Shown piece by piece: positions 34,486 through 42,693 of a stretch of 42,693 bases of DNA (position 1 is its first letter; every line of letters starts with the position of its first letter). The DNA is taken from assembly GCA_007125585.1 (NCBI GenBank), contig SLCY01000045.1, positions 1-42,693 of the forward strand. The letters run 5' to 3'. The notes under the pieces were generated by a model. The model ran no database searches and had not been told where the DNA came from. It saw only the letters and a program-made list of their open reading frames with translations. Both the position numbers and the translations under genes were made by a program. Source of the DNA: Bacteroidales bacterium (GTDB lineage Bacteria; Bacteroidota; Bacteroidia; Bacteroidales; UBA7960).

Positions 34486-35220
34486 ATGAAGGCAATGATC
34501 TTTGCAGCCGGTCTTGGGACCAGGCTGAAGCCCCTTACCGACACTCTGCCAAAAGCACTTGTGACAGTGGATGGCAAGCCCATGCTTTTGCATGCTGCAG
34601 AGAAACTGATGGCCGCCGGTGTCAGGGACATCATCGTGAATGTGCACCACCATGCCGGCCTTTTGAAAACGTTTGTCGCCGGACTGGATTATCCGGGTAT
34701 CCGCTTTCACATATCTGATGAAACAGGGCAGTTGATGGATACGGGGGGTGGACTGAAAAAAGCGGCCGGATCACTGAAAGGGGAGGAAGCTTTTTTCCTT
34801 TACAATGCTGATATCTTGTGCGAAATAGACCTTGATGACATGCTGAAGGAGCACCGCCGCCAGCGTCCCATAGCCACACTGGCAGTAAGCAGGCGCCAAA
34901 CCCCAAGGAATTTCCTCTGGCACGAAAAAAGACTGGCAGGATGGGAAGACAGCCGGAGCGGCGACCGCATCCTTTGCACAGATGCGACCAGGGAACAATT
35001 GAAAGCGATGGCCTTCAGTGGCATCCACCTGGTGGAACCCCATCTGCTGGACCTCATCCGGGAAGAAGGCCCGTTCCCCATCACCCGGCTTTACCTGAGG
35101 CTTGCAAAAACATACGACATCATGGCCTATGAACACAAGCCCGGTCAATGGGCCGACATCGGCACACCGGATAAGCTGGAACGCGCAAGGGAAATGGTAA
35201 AAAACCGCAAAATATATTGA
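34486..35220 (+). CDS. MurU-like sugar-1-phosphate nucleotidyltransferase
   Basis: A 244-residue nucleotidyltransferase with the family signature at its N-terminus (IFAAGLGTRLKPLTDTLPKAL) and the central YNADILCEIDL, where Asp binds metal; it ends WADIGTPDKLE. In Pseudomonas MurU makes UDP-MurNAc from the AmgK product. Gene order after an AmgK-like kinase is the main reason for this assignment over a generic mannose- or glucose-1-phosphate enzyme. The ATG at 34486 is used; the track start adds 16 residues without family character. A 109-base gap to the kinase gene contains GGAGC/GCTCC as a loose hairpin and no promoter box. Confidence 0.82.
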   Translation: MKAMIFAAGLGTRLKPLTDTLPKALVTVDGKPMLLHAAEKLMAAGVRDIIVNVHHHAGLLKTFVAGLDYPGIRFHISDETGQLMDTGGGLKKAAGSLKGEEAFFLYNADILCEIDLDDMLKEHRRQRPIATLAVSRRQTPRNFLWHEKRLAGWEDSRSGDRILCTDATREQLKAMAFSGIHLVEPHLLDLIREEGPFPITRLYLRLAKTYDIMAYEHKPGQWADIGTPDKLERAREMVKNRKIY

Positions 35221-35235
35221 AAAAGATCCGGAAAC

Positions 35236-38118
35236 ATGCAAAGCTTTCTTGAAGAAGTTACCGACCATATCCTCGAAAACTACCCGGACAGCACCGGTGA
35301 CCTGTGCATCGTCACGCCAAACCGCAGGGCGGGCCTTTTCTTCCGCAAATATTTCGGTGCAAGGATCAACACCCCGATGTGGGCACCGGAGGTCCTGAGC
35401 ATTGAAGACTTCATCAACAAGGTCTCCGAATGTACCGTTTGCGACCAACTGACATTGCTTTTTGAGTTTTATACGGTTTACCGGGAACTTGAAAAAGAGC
35501 GCGCCGACACGATCGACACCTTTTTTTCGTGGGCGCCCACCCTCCTGCGCGACTTTGACGATATCGACAATGCGCTGGCAAAGCCTGAAAAGCTATACGC
35601 ATACCTGGAAGACATCCGTTATATCGACACGTGGAACCCGGACGGTGCGGAGCTTACATCTTTTCAAAAGGATTATCTGGGCTTCATCAAAAAGTTGCAT
35701 CCTTTCCACAAAGCACTGGGCGCCCATATGGCGAACATGAACATGGCCTGGCAGGGCTTCTCTTCGCGTCGCGCCGCCAGCAGGATCGCTTCAGGCGAGG
35801 CGGAGATGCCCTGGGAGAAGATCATCTTTACCGGCTTCAACGCCCTGACCCAGGCCGAAGAAACAATCATCCAGGCCTTATTAGAACAAGGGCGCGCCGA
35901 ATACCTTACCGATACCGACCCTTTTTATGAAGACGACCCCGGGCACGAAGCCGGACGGTTCATTCGTAAATACAGGGAAAAATTCCGTACAGACAGGGAA
36001 AAACATGGCAACGGATTTTTTCGCACAACGACAAAGAAGATACGCATCTTCGGGGTGGCAAAGAACGCCAGCCAGGCAAGGCTGGCTGGCAACCTGCTTC
36101 AACAAATGCCAGGCCTCAACGATGACGAAAGCACCGCCGTGGTCCTGGCAAACGAAAACCTGCTCATCCCAATGCTCAACGCGTTGCCCGCAAACACAGA
36201 CAATATCAATGTGACCATGGGCTATCCGCTTTCGAAAACCAATATGTTCGAGTTTTTCGACACCCTGCTCAAACTGCACCTGAGGGCAATAACATCCACC
36301 ACAGCCAAAAAGGAACAGCCAGCATACTACCATAAAGACCTGTACCGCTTGTTTTCACACAGCAACAGCAGCCTGCTGTGGGACCCGGATCAAGGGGTGG
36401 AGCTGACAACAGACTTGTTGAAAAAGCTCAGCGCCTCCAGCCAGGTTCTATGGCACTTCGATGAGCTGGCAGCCTTGTCGGAAGACCCCATGCGTTTCGC
36501 TCAATCCTTCTCTTTCCTTAAACAAAACTGGCAACAACATCCGGATGACATCTTTCCGGCATTCATTGAACTGGCCGGACAGCTCGACAAACTTTTCAGG
36601 GAGAAAGCAGGTAAACAGGGCAGCGACATTGTAAACACACCATTTTTTGTGGACTTTGAGTCCCTGTACTATTTTGCAAAGACCTTCCGGCAGGCGGAAA
36701 GCTATCTTGCCCGTTTCCCGTTCCTCGCCTCCCTGAAAACTCTTTACCGGCTGATGAAGCAGTCGGCTTCCGAGACCCGGCTTTCCTTCTCCGGCGAGCC
36801 CCTGAAAGGGCTGCAGGTGATGGGCATGCTTGAAACACGGAGCCTCGACTTCAAGAATATCATCCTGCTCTCTGCCAACGAAAATATCCTGCCCAAGCCC
36901 AAAAGCAACTACTCATTCATCCCCTATGAAGTGAAAAAAACATTCGGGCTGCGCCTCTATCACGAACAGGACGCCATTTATGCCTATCATTTCTACCGCC
37001 TCCTCCAGAGGTCAGAGAACATCAGCCTGATCTTTAACACCCAGGCACAGGACCTCGGCAGCAACGAAAAAAGCCGTTACATCACGCAGCTGCAACACGA
37101 ACTGGAGGGATACAACCCCAACATCAGCATCCGCGAAGAAATTGTCTCCATGCCACCACCTGTTGATGCAAGCAGTCATGCCATCAGCATCCCAAAAACA
37201 AAAGAGATCATGCAACACCTGGAAGAGATTTCCGGGAAGGGCTTCTCTCCATCCGCATTGAGCCGCTATATTAACTGCCCTTTACAGTTTTATTTTGAAA
37301 GGCTGGCGCGACTGGAAGAGGCCGAAGAGGTGGAAGAGACCATGGAGGCCCGTACAATAGGGACCGTGGTACACGGTGTCCTGGAAGACCTTTATGGCGG
37401 TCTCGAAGGACAGGTGTTGAAAACGGAAGATGTGGATGCCATGAAGCAACAGCTCACCAGGGTGCTCAATCAACGTTTCGGGAAAGAGTACCGGGGTGGC
37501 AATATCAGTACCGGGAAAAACCTGCTGCTCTACCACCTTACCCAACGCTACCTCGAAAACCTCCTGAAAGCCGAAAAGACGGCCATAGAGAAAGCCGATG
37601 AGAACAACCAGGTGATCACATTGCTTTCGCTGGAAGAGTCCTTGCGTGCAACCCTTGTGCTTGACCAAAACGGGGGACAGGCCAGGGAGGTTATCATCGC
37701 CGGGAAAGCCGACCGCATTGACCGCCTGGGCGATATGGTCCGCGTCATCGACTACAAAACCGGAAGGATCGGCCCCTACGAACTCAGCTATCAGGAGTGG
37801 GACATCCCGTTTACCAACAGCGACAAGGCCAAGAACTTCCAGTTGCTATGTTATGCATGGCTATACGACCAAAGCCATCCCGGCGAAAGGAAAATTGAAC
37901 CCGGCATCATCTCCGTGCGCTATCCGGCAAGGGGATCGCAGACCATGAAGTATCCAGGTGGCCAGGGTGCACTGGAGCCTGATCACCTGGCTGCTTTTGA
38001 AAAGGAGTTGAAAAAGCTGATCGCCGGCATCCTGGACGCCACACTGCCCTTCAGCCAGACCAAAGAAGAGAAGAACTGCCGTTATTGTGCGTTCAGCACC
38101 CTTTGCCGGAGGTTTTAA
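35236..38118 (+). CDS. AddB-like PD-(D/E)XK nuclease with iron-sulfur cluster motif
   Basis: A 960-residue protein of the AddB/RecB-nuclease type, expected to process DNA ends during recombinational repair. The N-terminal two thirds resembles an SF1 helicase fold but lacks a GxxxxGKT Walker A at the start (VTPNRRAGLFFRKYF), so it should not hydrolyse ATP there. The C-terminal nuclease has IGTVVHGVLEDL, GKADRIDRL and VIDYKTG (D839, K841). Four cysteines suited to a 4Fe-4S staple are present: C681, C948, C951, C957. It begins 15 bases after the murU-like gene. No addA helicase gene is adjacent in this window, unlike the usual addAB pairing. Confidence 0.85.
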   Translation: MQSFLEEVTDHILENYPDSTGDLCIVTPNRRAGLFFRKYFGARINTPMWAPEVLSIEDFINKVSECTVCDQLTLLFEFYTVYRELEKERADTIDTFFSWAPTLLRDFDDIDNALAKPEKLYAYLEDIRYIDTWNPDGAELTSFQKDYLGFIKKLHPFHKALGAHMANMNMAWQGFSSRRAASRIASGEAEMPWEKIIFTGFNALTQAEETIIQALLEQGRAEYLTDTDPFYEDDPGHEAGRFIRKYREKFRTDREKHGNGFFRTTTKKIRIFGVAKNASQARLAGNLLQQMPGLNDDESTAVVLANENLLIPMLNALPANTDNINVTMGYPLSKTNMFEFFDTLLKLHLRAITSTTAKKEQPAYYHKDLYRLFSHSNSSLLWDPDQGVELTTDLLKKLSASSQVLWHFDELAALSEDPMRFAQSFSFLKQNWQQHPDDIFPAFIELAGQLDKLFREKAGKQGSDIVNTPFFVDFESLYYFAKTFRQAESYLARFPFLASLKTLYRLMKQSASETRLSFSGEPLKGLQVMGMLETRSLDFKNIILLSANENILPKPKSNYSFIPYEVKKTFGLRLYHEQDAIYAYHFYRLLQRSENISLIFNTQAQDLGSNEKSRYITQLQHELEGYNPNISIREEIVSMPPPVDASSHAISIPKTKEIMQHLEEISGKGFSPSALSRYINCPLQFYFERLARLEEAEEVEETMEARTIGTVVHGVLEDLYGGLEGQVLKTEDVDAMKQQLTRVLNQRFGKEYRGGNISTGKNLLLYHLTQRYLENLLKAEKTAIEKADENNQVITLLSLEESLRATLVLDQNGGQAREVIIAGKADRIDRLGDMVRVIDYKTGRIGPYELSYQEWDIPFTNSDKAKNFQLLCYAWLYDQSHPGERKIEPGIISVRYPARGSQTMKYPGGQGALEPDHLAAFEKELKKLIAGILDATLPFSQTKEEKNCRYCAFSTLCRRF

Positions 38119-38307
38119 TCTTCAAACCCGGCATCCCCCTGTTGTATTAACCCCTGCAAAAACCGGCCATGGCCTGCCTCATTCTCATTCACAAGGAAAC
38201 CACGTACACACAACACCCGGGCTGCTCCGGCAAGGGGTTCCGCTGTTTCCGGGTTATCCGGGTTTTCGGGCTGTCCGGATTCCAGGCACTGGTGTTTCCG
38301 GGCATCG

Positions 38308-40947
38308 TCACCCATCCCCTTCATTTTTCCTGAGCAGCAATTCGCGGCACTCCGCCAGCACTTTATCCAGGCCACTTGCGTCCTTGCCTCCCGCGGTGGC
38401 AAAGAATGGCTGTCCCCCGCCACCGCCCTGGATATGCGATGCAAGCTCACGGACAATGTTTCCTGCATGCAGGCCTTTCTCCTGCACCAGGTTTTCAGCA
38501 ATCATGACGACGATGCCGGGTTTGCCCATCGCCGCATGCCCAAGGGCAAGGAACAGGTTTGGCACCTTACCCTTGACCTGGAAAGCAAGGTCTTTGGCGG
38601 CTTTGGCATCCATGTTGACATTGGCGGCGATAAAGTTGACCCCGTTGAGCTCCTCGGCACGGCCAACCAGTTCATCCACCAGCTGATTGCGCTGCAACTG
38701 CTGCATGGCAGCGAGCTCTTTCTTCATGGCTTCATTCTGTTCGAGCAACTGCTGCAGTGCCCTGACATTGTCCTTCGGTTGCTTTAAGAGGCTTTGCAGT
38801 GTGGCGAGCTCATCCAGCCTTGACTGGATGTGTTGTTCTGCCGCACGGCCTGTGACAGCTTCCACCCTCCTGATACCGGCAGCGATAGCACTTTCAGATA
38901 CAATGACAAAAAGCCCGATCTGGCCTGTGGCTTGCACATGTGTGCCCCCGCATAGCTCCGACGAAAAACCGCTGTCAAAAGACACCACGCGGACCTCTTC
39001 GCCATACTTCTCACCAAACAGGGCCGTGGCCCCCATCTTTTCAGCCTCTTCCATGCTGAGTCCATGGTGGTCTTCCATGGCTATGTTCTCCCGGATCTTC
39101 TCATTCACCAGCATCTCAACAGCCCGTATCTCCTCATCCTTCATTTTCCCGAAATGGGAAAAGTCAAAGCGCAGCCGCTGGTCATCGACCAGGGAGCCCT
39201 TTTGTTGCACATGGTTTCCCAATACAGTTTTTAAAGCCGAATGCAACAGGTGGGTGGCCGTATGGTTGTTTTCTGTCAACTGCCGTCTGCGCTCATCCAC
39301 GACAGCCTTCACCTTTTCCGGCCACTGGTCAGGCACCTTCGGCATGACATGGATGGTGAGGTTGTTCTCTTTGCGGGTGTCGATCACAGGATAACTGTCA
39401 CCATTGACCATCAAGCTGCCCTTGTCGCCGACCTGACCGCCCGATTCAGCATAGAACGGGGTCTGGTCCAACACCACATGGTAAAGGGCTTTTTCACTGA
39501 CACCCACCTTCCGGTATTTTACCACCTCTGCCTCCGACCGCAGCTTCTCATATCCCAGGAAACGAGTGTCCTCCTGGCGGGGATGGACCTCCGTCCATTC
39601 TTCAGTATCCGTAACAGCCGCTGCACGGCTGCGCAACTTCTGGCCGGCCATCCCCTCTTCAAAGCCTTGCATGTCAACCTCCCAGCCTTTCTCCCTGGCC
39701 ATCAATGTGGTCAGGTCAACGGGGAAGCCATAAGTGTCGAAAAGCTCAAAAGCAAAGGCACCATCAACAACTTTTTTGCCGGGATTGGCGGAGATGTACT
39801 GTTCGAACTTCTGTATGCCGACAGCGAGGGTACGCAGGAAAGTCTGCTCCTCTTCGGCGATCACCCTGGTGATCAGCTCCTCCTGGGCTTTCAGCTCGGG
39901 AAAGGCATCACCCATATGCTGCACCAGCAATGACACCAGCCGGTGAACAAAAGGTTCACGGAACCCAAGAAAAGTATAACCATACCGTATCGCCCTTCGC
40001 AAGATGCGACGGATCACATACCCCCCCTTGTTGTTGGAAGGCAACTCCCCGTCGGCAATGGCAAAAGAGACAGCCCGCAGATGATCCGAGACCACCCGCA
40101 TGGCAATATCAGGGTCTTGCCCCTCACCATAGGAGATACCGGCAAGTTTCTCCAGCTCATGAATATAAGGAAAAAATACGTCGGTGTCGTAGCTGGATTG
40201 CCTGTTTTGTAACACCATGCAAAGGCGCTCAAAGCCCATGCCGGTATCTACATGCTTCGCAGGCAAGCTTTTCAGGCTGCCGTCTGCCATCCTGTTGAAC
40301 TCAATGAATACCAGGTTCCAGATCTCAATCACCAGGGGATGCTCTTTGTTGACCAACGCAGCACCATCAAGCTGGCTGCGTTCATGGTCATCACGCATGT
40401 CGACATGGATCTCCGAACAGGGGCCACACGGGCCTGTCTCCCCCATCTCCCAGAAATTGTCTTTTCTGGATCCATAAAGGATATGGCTGTCATCAAGAAA
40501 AGGCCTCCAAAGATCATATGCCTCCTTGTCCTCCGACAACCCTTCATCAGGTGATCCCTCAAAAACAGTTGCATACAAACGGTCCTTGTCTATCCTGTAT
40601 ACCTCTGTCAACAGCTCCCAGGCCCAGGCAATGGCTTCTCGCTTGAAATAGTCGCCAAAACTCCAGTTTCCAAGCATTTCAAACATGGTATGGTGATAAG
40701 TGTCGTGACCAACCTCCTCCAGGTCATTGTGCTTACCCGATACGCGCAAACATTTCTGGGAGTTGACAACCCGCTGATGCCTGGCATTGGTGTTCCCCAG
40801 AAAAATATCTTTGAACTGGTTCATCCCCGCATTGGTAAACATCAACGTGGGGTCGTTCTTTACCACCATGGGTGCAGACCGGTAAATGACATGGTTTTTC
40901 CTTTCAAAAAACCTTAAAAAAGAAGCCCTTATTTCCGAAGATTTCAT
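38308..40947 (-). CDS. alaS: Alanyl-tRNA synthetase
   Basis: An 879-residue full-length enzyme: class II catalytic domain (starts SSEIRASFLRFFERKNH), tRNA-recognition domain, editing domain with the zinc motifs HTATHLLH and CGGTH, coiled linker, and glycine-rich C-Ala domain (IQGGGGGQPFFATAGG). It charges tRNA-Ala and clears mischarged Ser or Gly. The promoter lies at 40990-41010 on the minus strand. The 189 bases between its stop and the AddB-like stop have GC-rich short repeats (CCGGGTTATCCGGGTTTTCGG) but no clear gene. Confidence 0.98.
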   Translation of the reverse strand: MKSSEIRASFLRFFERKNHVIYRSAPMVVKNDPTLMFTNAGMNQFKDIFLGNTNARHQRVVNSQKCLRVSGKHNDLEEVGHDTYHHTMFEMLGNWSFGDYFKREAIAWAWELLTEVYRIDKDRLYATVFEGSPDEGLSEDKEAYDLWRPFLDDSHILYGSRKDNFWEMGETGPCGPCSEIHVDMRDDHERSQLDGAALVNKEHPLVIEIWNLVFIEFNRMADGSLKSLPAKHVDTGMGFERLCMVLQNRQSSYDTDVFFPYIHELEKLAGISYGEGQDPDIAMRVVSDHLRAVSFAIADGELPSNNKGGYVIRRILRRAIRYGYTFLGFREPFVHRLVSLLVQHMGDAFPELKAQEELITRVIAEEEQTFLRTLAVGIQKFEQYISANPGKKVVDGAFAFELFDTYGFPVDLTTLMAREKGWEVDMQGFEEGMAGQKLRSRAAAVTDTEEWTEVHPRQEDTRFLGYEKLRSEAEVVKYRKVGVSEKALYHVVLDQTPFYAESGGQVGDKGSLMVNGDSYPVIDTRKENNLTIHVMPKVPDQWPEKVKAVVDERRRQLTENNHTATHLLHSALKTVLGNHVQQKGSLVDDQRLRFDFSHFGKMKDEEIRAVEMLVNEKIRENIAMEDHHGLSMEEAEKMGATALFGEKYGEEVRVVSFDSGFSSELCGGTHVQATGQIGLFVIVSESAIAAGIRRVEAVTGRAAEQHIQSRLDELATLQSLLKQPKDNVRALQQLLEQNEAMKKELAAMQQLQRNQLVDELVGRAEELNGVNFIAANVNMDAKAAKDLAFQVKGKVPNLFLALGHAAMGKPGIVVMIAENLVQEKGLHAGNIVRELASHIQGGGGGQPFFATAGGKDASGLDKVLAECRELLLRKNEGDG

Positions 40948-40989
40948 TAAAAACGAAACTTATTTTAGTTTTTTTTTGTCATTAGACGA

Positions 40990-41010
40990 CAAAATTACAT
41001 GATTTTTTTT
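40990..41010 (-). promoter_or_regulatory. alaS: alaS promoter with the shared A-tract/TCATGTA motif
   Basis: On the minus strand the sequence is an A-tract, TCATG and the -7 box TAATTTTG (40997-40990), 43 bases before the ATG. It is the same extended motif as at the ends of the dispersed repeats, but the remaining repeat modules are missing here. Confidence 0.55.
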
Positions 41011-41108
41011 AGCTTTGTGGATTGGTGCGGCTTCTTTTGAAGCATTGCTTATTCATTGATCAGTTTTTGCAGAAATAATTTGCTGTCTTAAAAGATTAAT
41101 TAACCGGT

Positions 41109-42077
41109 ATGGGCAAGGTTCACTATCGTTTTAATACAAAATCACTTGCTGTAGAACGTGTAAACAAAACCTTGAGAGACAGGTTAAAGGTTGTTGTACG
41201 TTATGCGCTGGCTGGTTTGGTGTTTTCGGCGATCGTCCTGGTGATCGGGTTTACATTTTTCGATTCCCCGAAGGAGCGCATGCTGCAGCGGGAAATTAAC
41301 CAGTTCAAGCTACAATACGAGATCCTCAATGACAGGATTAATGTTCTTGACAATGTGCTTGCGGACATTCAGGAGCGTGACGACCAAATTTACCGTGTTA
41401 TTTTTGAGGCAGAACCCATCCCCCGCCCCATTCGCGAGGCAGCGTTTGGCGGTCACGACAGGTATGCGCACCTGTCGGGCTATCAAAACAGCCAGCTGAT
41501 CTCCGAGACCATGCAACGTATCGATCAGCTGGCGAGTCAGCTGTATGTTCAGTCCAAATCGTATGATGAGGTGTTTGACATGGCCATCAACAAGGCCGAC
41601 ATGTTGTCCTCTATCCCTGCAATTGTACCCGTTTCCAAAGGCACTGAAAGGTTGATGTCGGGTTACGGCATGCGTATCCATCCGGTTTACAAAACCATGC
41701 GGATGCACCATGGTGTAGATTTCACCGCACCCTCAGGAACACCAATTTATGCTACCGGCAACGGCGTTGTGGCCAGGGCCGAGAGAAACCGCCATGGCTA
41801 TGGCCTCATGGTTGAGATAGACCACGGCTATGGTTACCTGACAAGATATGCCCACATGAGCCACATAGAAGTCACCCGCGGCCAGAAAATAAATCGGGGT
41901 GAGATCATCGGCCGCGTTGGCAACACAGGCACATCAACCGCCCCCCACCTCCATTACGAAGTGCATCGCAATGACAGGTCCGTCAACCCCGTGCATTATT
42001 TTTTCAATGACCTGACCCCCGAAGAATTTGAGATCATCATCGAACGCGCCTCACGGGTGAACCAGTCAATGTCATAG
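41109..42077 (+). CDS. Membrane-anchored M23 family peptidoglycan endopeptidase
   Basis: A 322-residue protein with one N-terminal transmembrane helix (about 30-51), a coiled coil (about 55-92), and a C-terminal LytM domain. The zinc site is complete: H201 and D204 in MHHGVDF, and H280/H282 in APHLHYEVH. It should hydrolyse peptidoglycan cross-links, or activate another hydrolase, in the periplasm. The position next to alaS is common in Bacteroidetes. GCTTC-TTTT-GAAGC forms a small hairpin in the 160-base upstream gap; no perfect -7 box was found (nearest TAATTTG). Confidence 0.93.
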   Translation: MGKVHYRFNTKSLAVERVNKTLRDRLKVVVRYALAGLVFSAIVLVIGFTFFDSPKERMLQREINQFKLQYEILNDRINVLDNVLADIQERDDQIYRVIFEAEPIPRPIREAAFGGHDRYAHLSGYQNSQLISETMQRIDQLASQLYVQSKSYDEVFDMAINKADMLSSIPAIVPVSKGTERLMSGYGMRIHPVYKTMRMHHGVDFTAPSGTPIYATGNGVVARAERNRHGYGLMVEIDHGYGYLTRYAHMSHIEVTRGQKINRGEIIGRVGNTGTSTAPHLHYEVHRNDRSVNPVHYFFNDLTPEEFEIIIERASRVNQSMS

Positions 42078-42135
42078 TTCTCTAATGGCCAGGTCTTGAT
42101 CCTTTCCCTTTTATGTTCATTACTGGAAACGGAAT

Positions 42136-42429
42136 CTACAGCGACAGGTAAAAGTCGTTGTCGTAGTATTTTTTTCCGTGACCGGGCTGGTCTTCAGAAT
42201 AGGGTCCGTAGATCTCACATATTCTGTTGAGGTAGTGTTGCAAGAGGTTGTTTGGGAGACCCAGGGCCCTGATCCGGTATTTTGCATCCTCTTCAAGGAA
42301 CATCAAAAAGCTCCGTGGGCTGCCAATTTCATCGATCGTGTAGGATGTAATAATATGCATCAACTCTTCCTTTTCAGCCTCAAGGATTTTTTCAGCCTGC
42401 AGAATTTTATCATCGATCAAGGTAGCCAT
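42136..42429 (-). CDS. Small conserved-looking protein of unknown function
   Basis: A 97-residue protein, mostly predicted helical and acidic, beginning ATLIDDKILQAEKILEAEKEEL and ending in a tyrosine-rich tail (YGPYSEDQPGHGKKYYDNDF). There is no signal peptide, membrane segment or familiar motif. It lies 58 bases from the M23 gene stop, tail to tail. Reading-frame length, clean start and protein-like composition support coding; the family was not recognised. A weak -7 box TATATTCG lies on the minus strand at 42457-42450. Confidence 0.65.
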   Translation of the reverse strand: MATLIDDKILQAEKILEAEKEELMHIITSYTIDEIGSPRSFLMFLEEDAKYRIRALGLPNNLLQHYLNRICEIYGPYSEDQPGHGKKYYDNDFYLSL

Positions 42430-42572
42430 CTCCGGGACAATTTGTTTGACGAATATACCGAAAATAAATCAGCGTTTCAACCCAAAACAAGCTTGCCCCC
42501 CACGCAACGCTTTTGCCATTGTTTTGTCCACCGGAACAAAACCGTTGCCCTTATCCAGGTGGGGAAATCTGC

Positions 42573-42693
42573 AAAAAAGCCCCATCATCTTGTATGTTGA
42601 CAGATGAACGACGGAACGAAGGAACGAAAGACAGTTTCAACAGTGTGGGCAACTGCAAACATGTAAAAGACCGGCCCTGTGGGGGGATAAATC
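42573..42693 (+). repeat. Dispersed intergenic repeat, long form, copy C (cut by the window end)
   Basis: Begins AAAAAAGCCCCATCATCTTG, then a microrepeat of only three units (42606-42629: GAACGACG, GAACGAAG, GAACGAAA), GACAG, and ACAGTGTGGGCA. It continues into the GTGGGGGGATAAA region matching copies A and B. Same orientation as copy B. The promoter end lies beyond the window. Confidence 0.85.

Noticed and set aside
38115-38324. Possible 69-residue minus-strand gene after alaS
   Set aside because: It overlaps the alaS end and the AddB-like stop, has no domain or start signal, and lies in a GC-rich stretch of short repeats where chance ORFs are likely.
1-42693. tRNA, rRNA or other standard RNA genes
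   Set aside because: No cloverleaf with TTC-containing T-arm or conserved rRNA sequence was seen in the gaps; a covariance-model scan would settle it.

Overview
The window looks like a chromosomal segment of a member of the Bacteroidota, probably class Bacteroidia; the genus cannot be told from the sequence. Three things support this. The promoters carry the Bacteroidetes -7 box TAnnTTTG and have no clear Shine-Dalgarno sequence. A secreted subtilase ends in a type IX secretion (T9SS) C-terminal domain. Several families and fusions are typical of the phylum: MurF-Alr, a RapZ-C-fused sugar kinase, and carboxyspermidine-type polyamine synthesis. Gene density is high. No rRNA, tRNA, CRISPR array, transposase or phage gene was seen.

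Layout. 0.1-3 kb (+): a COG2403-like GTPase, a terminator, then pyrB-pyrI. 3.1-6 kb (-): a secreted M28 aminopeptidase with PDZ domain, then gpsA. 6.2 kb (+): a small LapA-like membrane protein. 6.6-11.3 kb (-): carboxyspermidine dehydrogenase and decarboxylase, the ComM/YifB ATPase, and RidA. 11.7-16.8 kb: pabA (+), pdxA and murF-alr (-), ruvC (+). 16.9-18.7 kb (-): an anchored acidic protein, greA, a HIT protein. 18.8-21.6 kb: a Rieske-like lipoprotein (+), ahcY (-), a phosphopantetheinyl transferase (+). 21.9-27.8 kb (+): the large T9SS subtilase, lpdA, an rfbC homologue. 27.8-32.8 kb (-): ferritin-like protein, panB, an RluA-type pseudouridine synthase and a 987-aa surface protein (zinc-peptidase-like head, beta-propeller, probable barrel). 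32.9-38.1 kb (+): an AmgK-like kinase fused to a RapZ C-terminal domain, a MurU-like nucleotidyltransferase and an AddB-like nuclease. 38.3-42.4 kb: alaS (-), an M23 peptidase (+), a small unknown gene (-).

The most unusual feature is non-coding. A mosaic family of dispersed intergenic repeats occurs at about 11.36-11.64 kb (minus), 15.93-16.23 kb (plus) and 42.57 kb to the window edge (plus). A related shorter form, nearly identical in its two copies, flanks the subtilase gene (21.74-21.85 and 25.64-25.75 kb). The long form contains an exact-period 8-bp microsatellite with 8, 9 and 3 units. The complete copies end in a shared promoter, A-tract + TCATGTAnnTTTG, facing the neighbouring gene (ridA, ruvC, subtilase, lpdA). 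The same promoter without the full repeat precedes gene 1 and alaS. The repeats therefore look like portable promoter elements.

Functionally the region is mostly housekeeping: pyrimidines, phospholipid precursor, polyamines, PLP and D-Ala metabolism, the SAH cycle, pantothenate, recombination, translation. One three-gene unit stands out: amgK-rapZC, murU and an addB-like gene. It suggests salvage of cell-wall amino sugars, with an amino-sugar-sensing domain built into the kinase. Several divergent gene pairs share palindromic -7 boxes, so paired bidirectional promoters appear common here. All statements come from reading the sequence; no database search was run.
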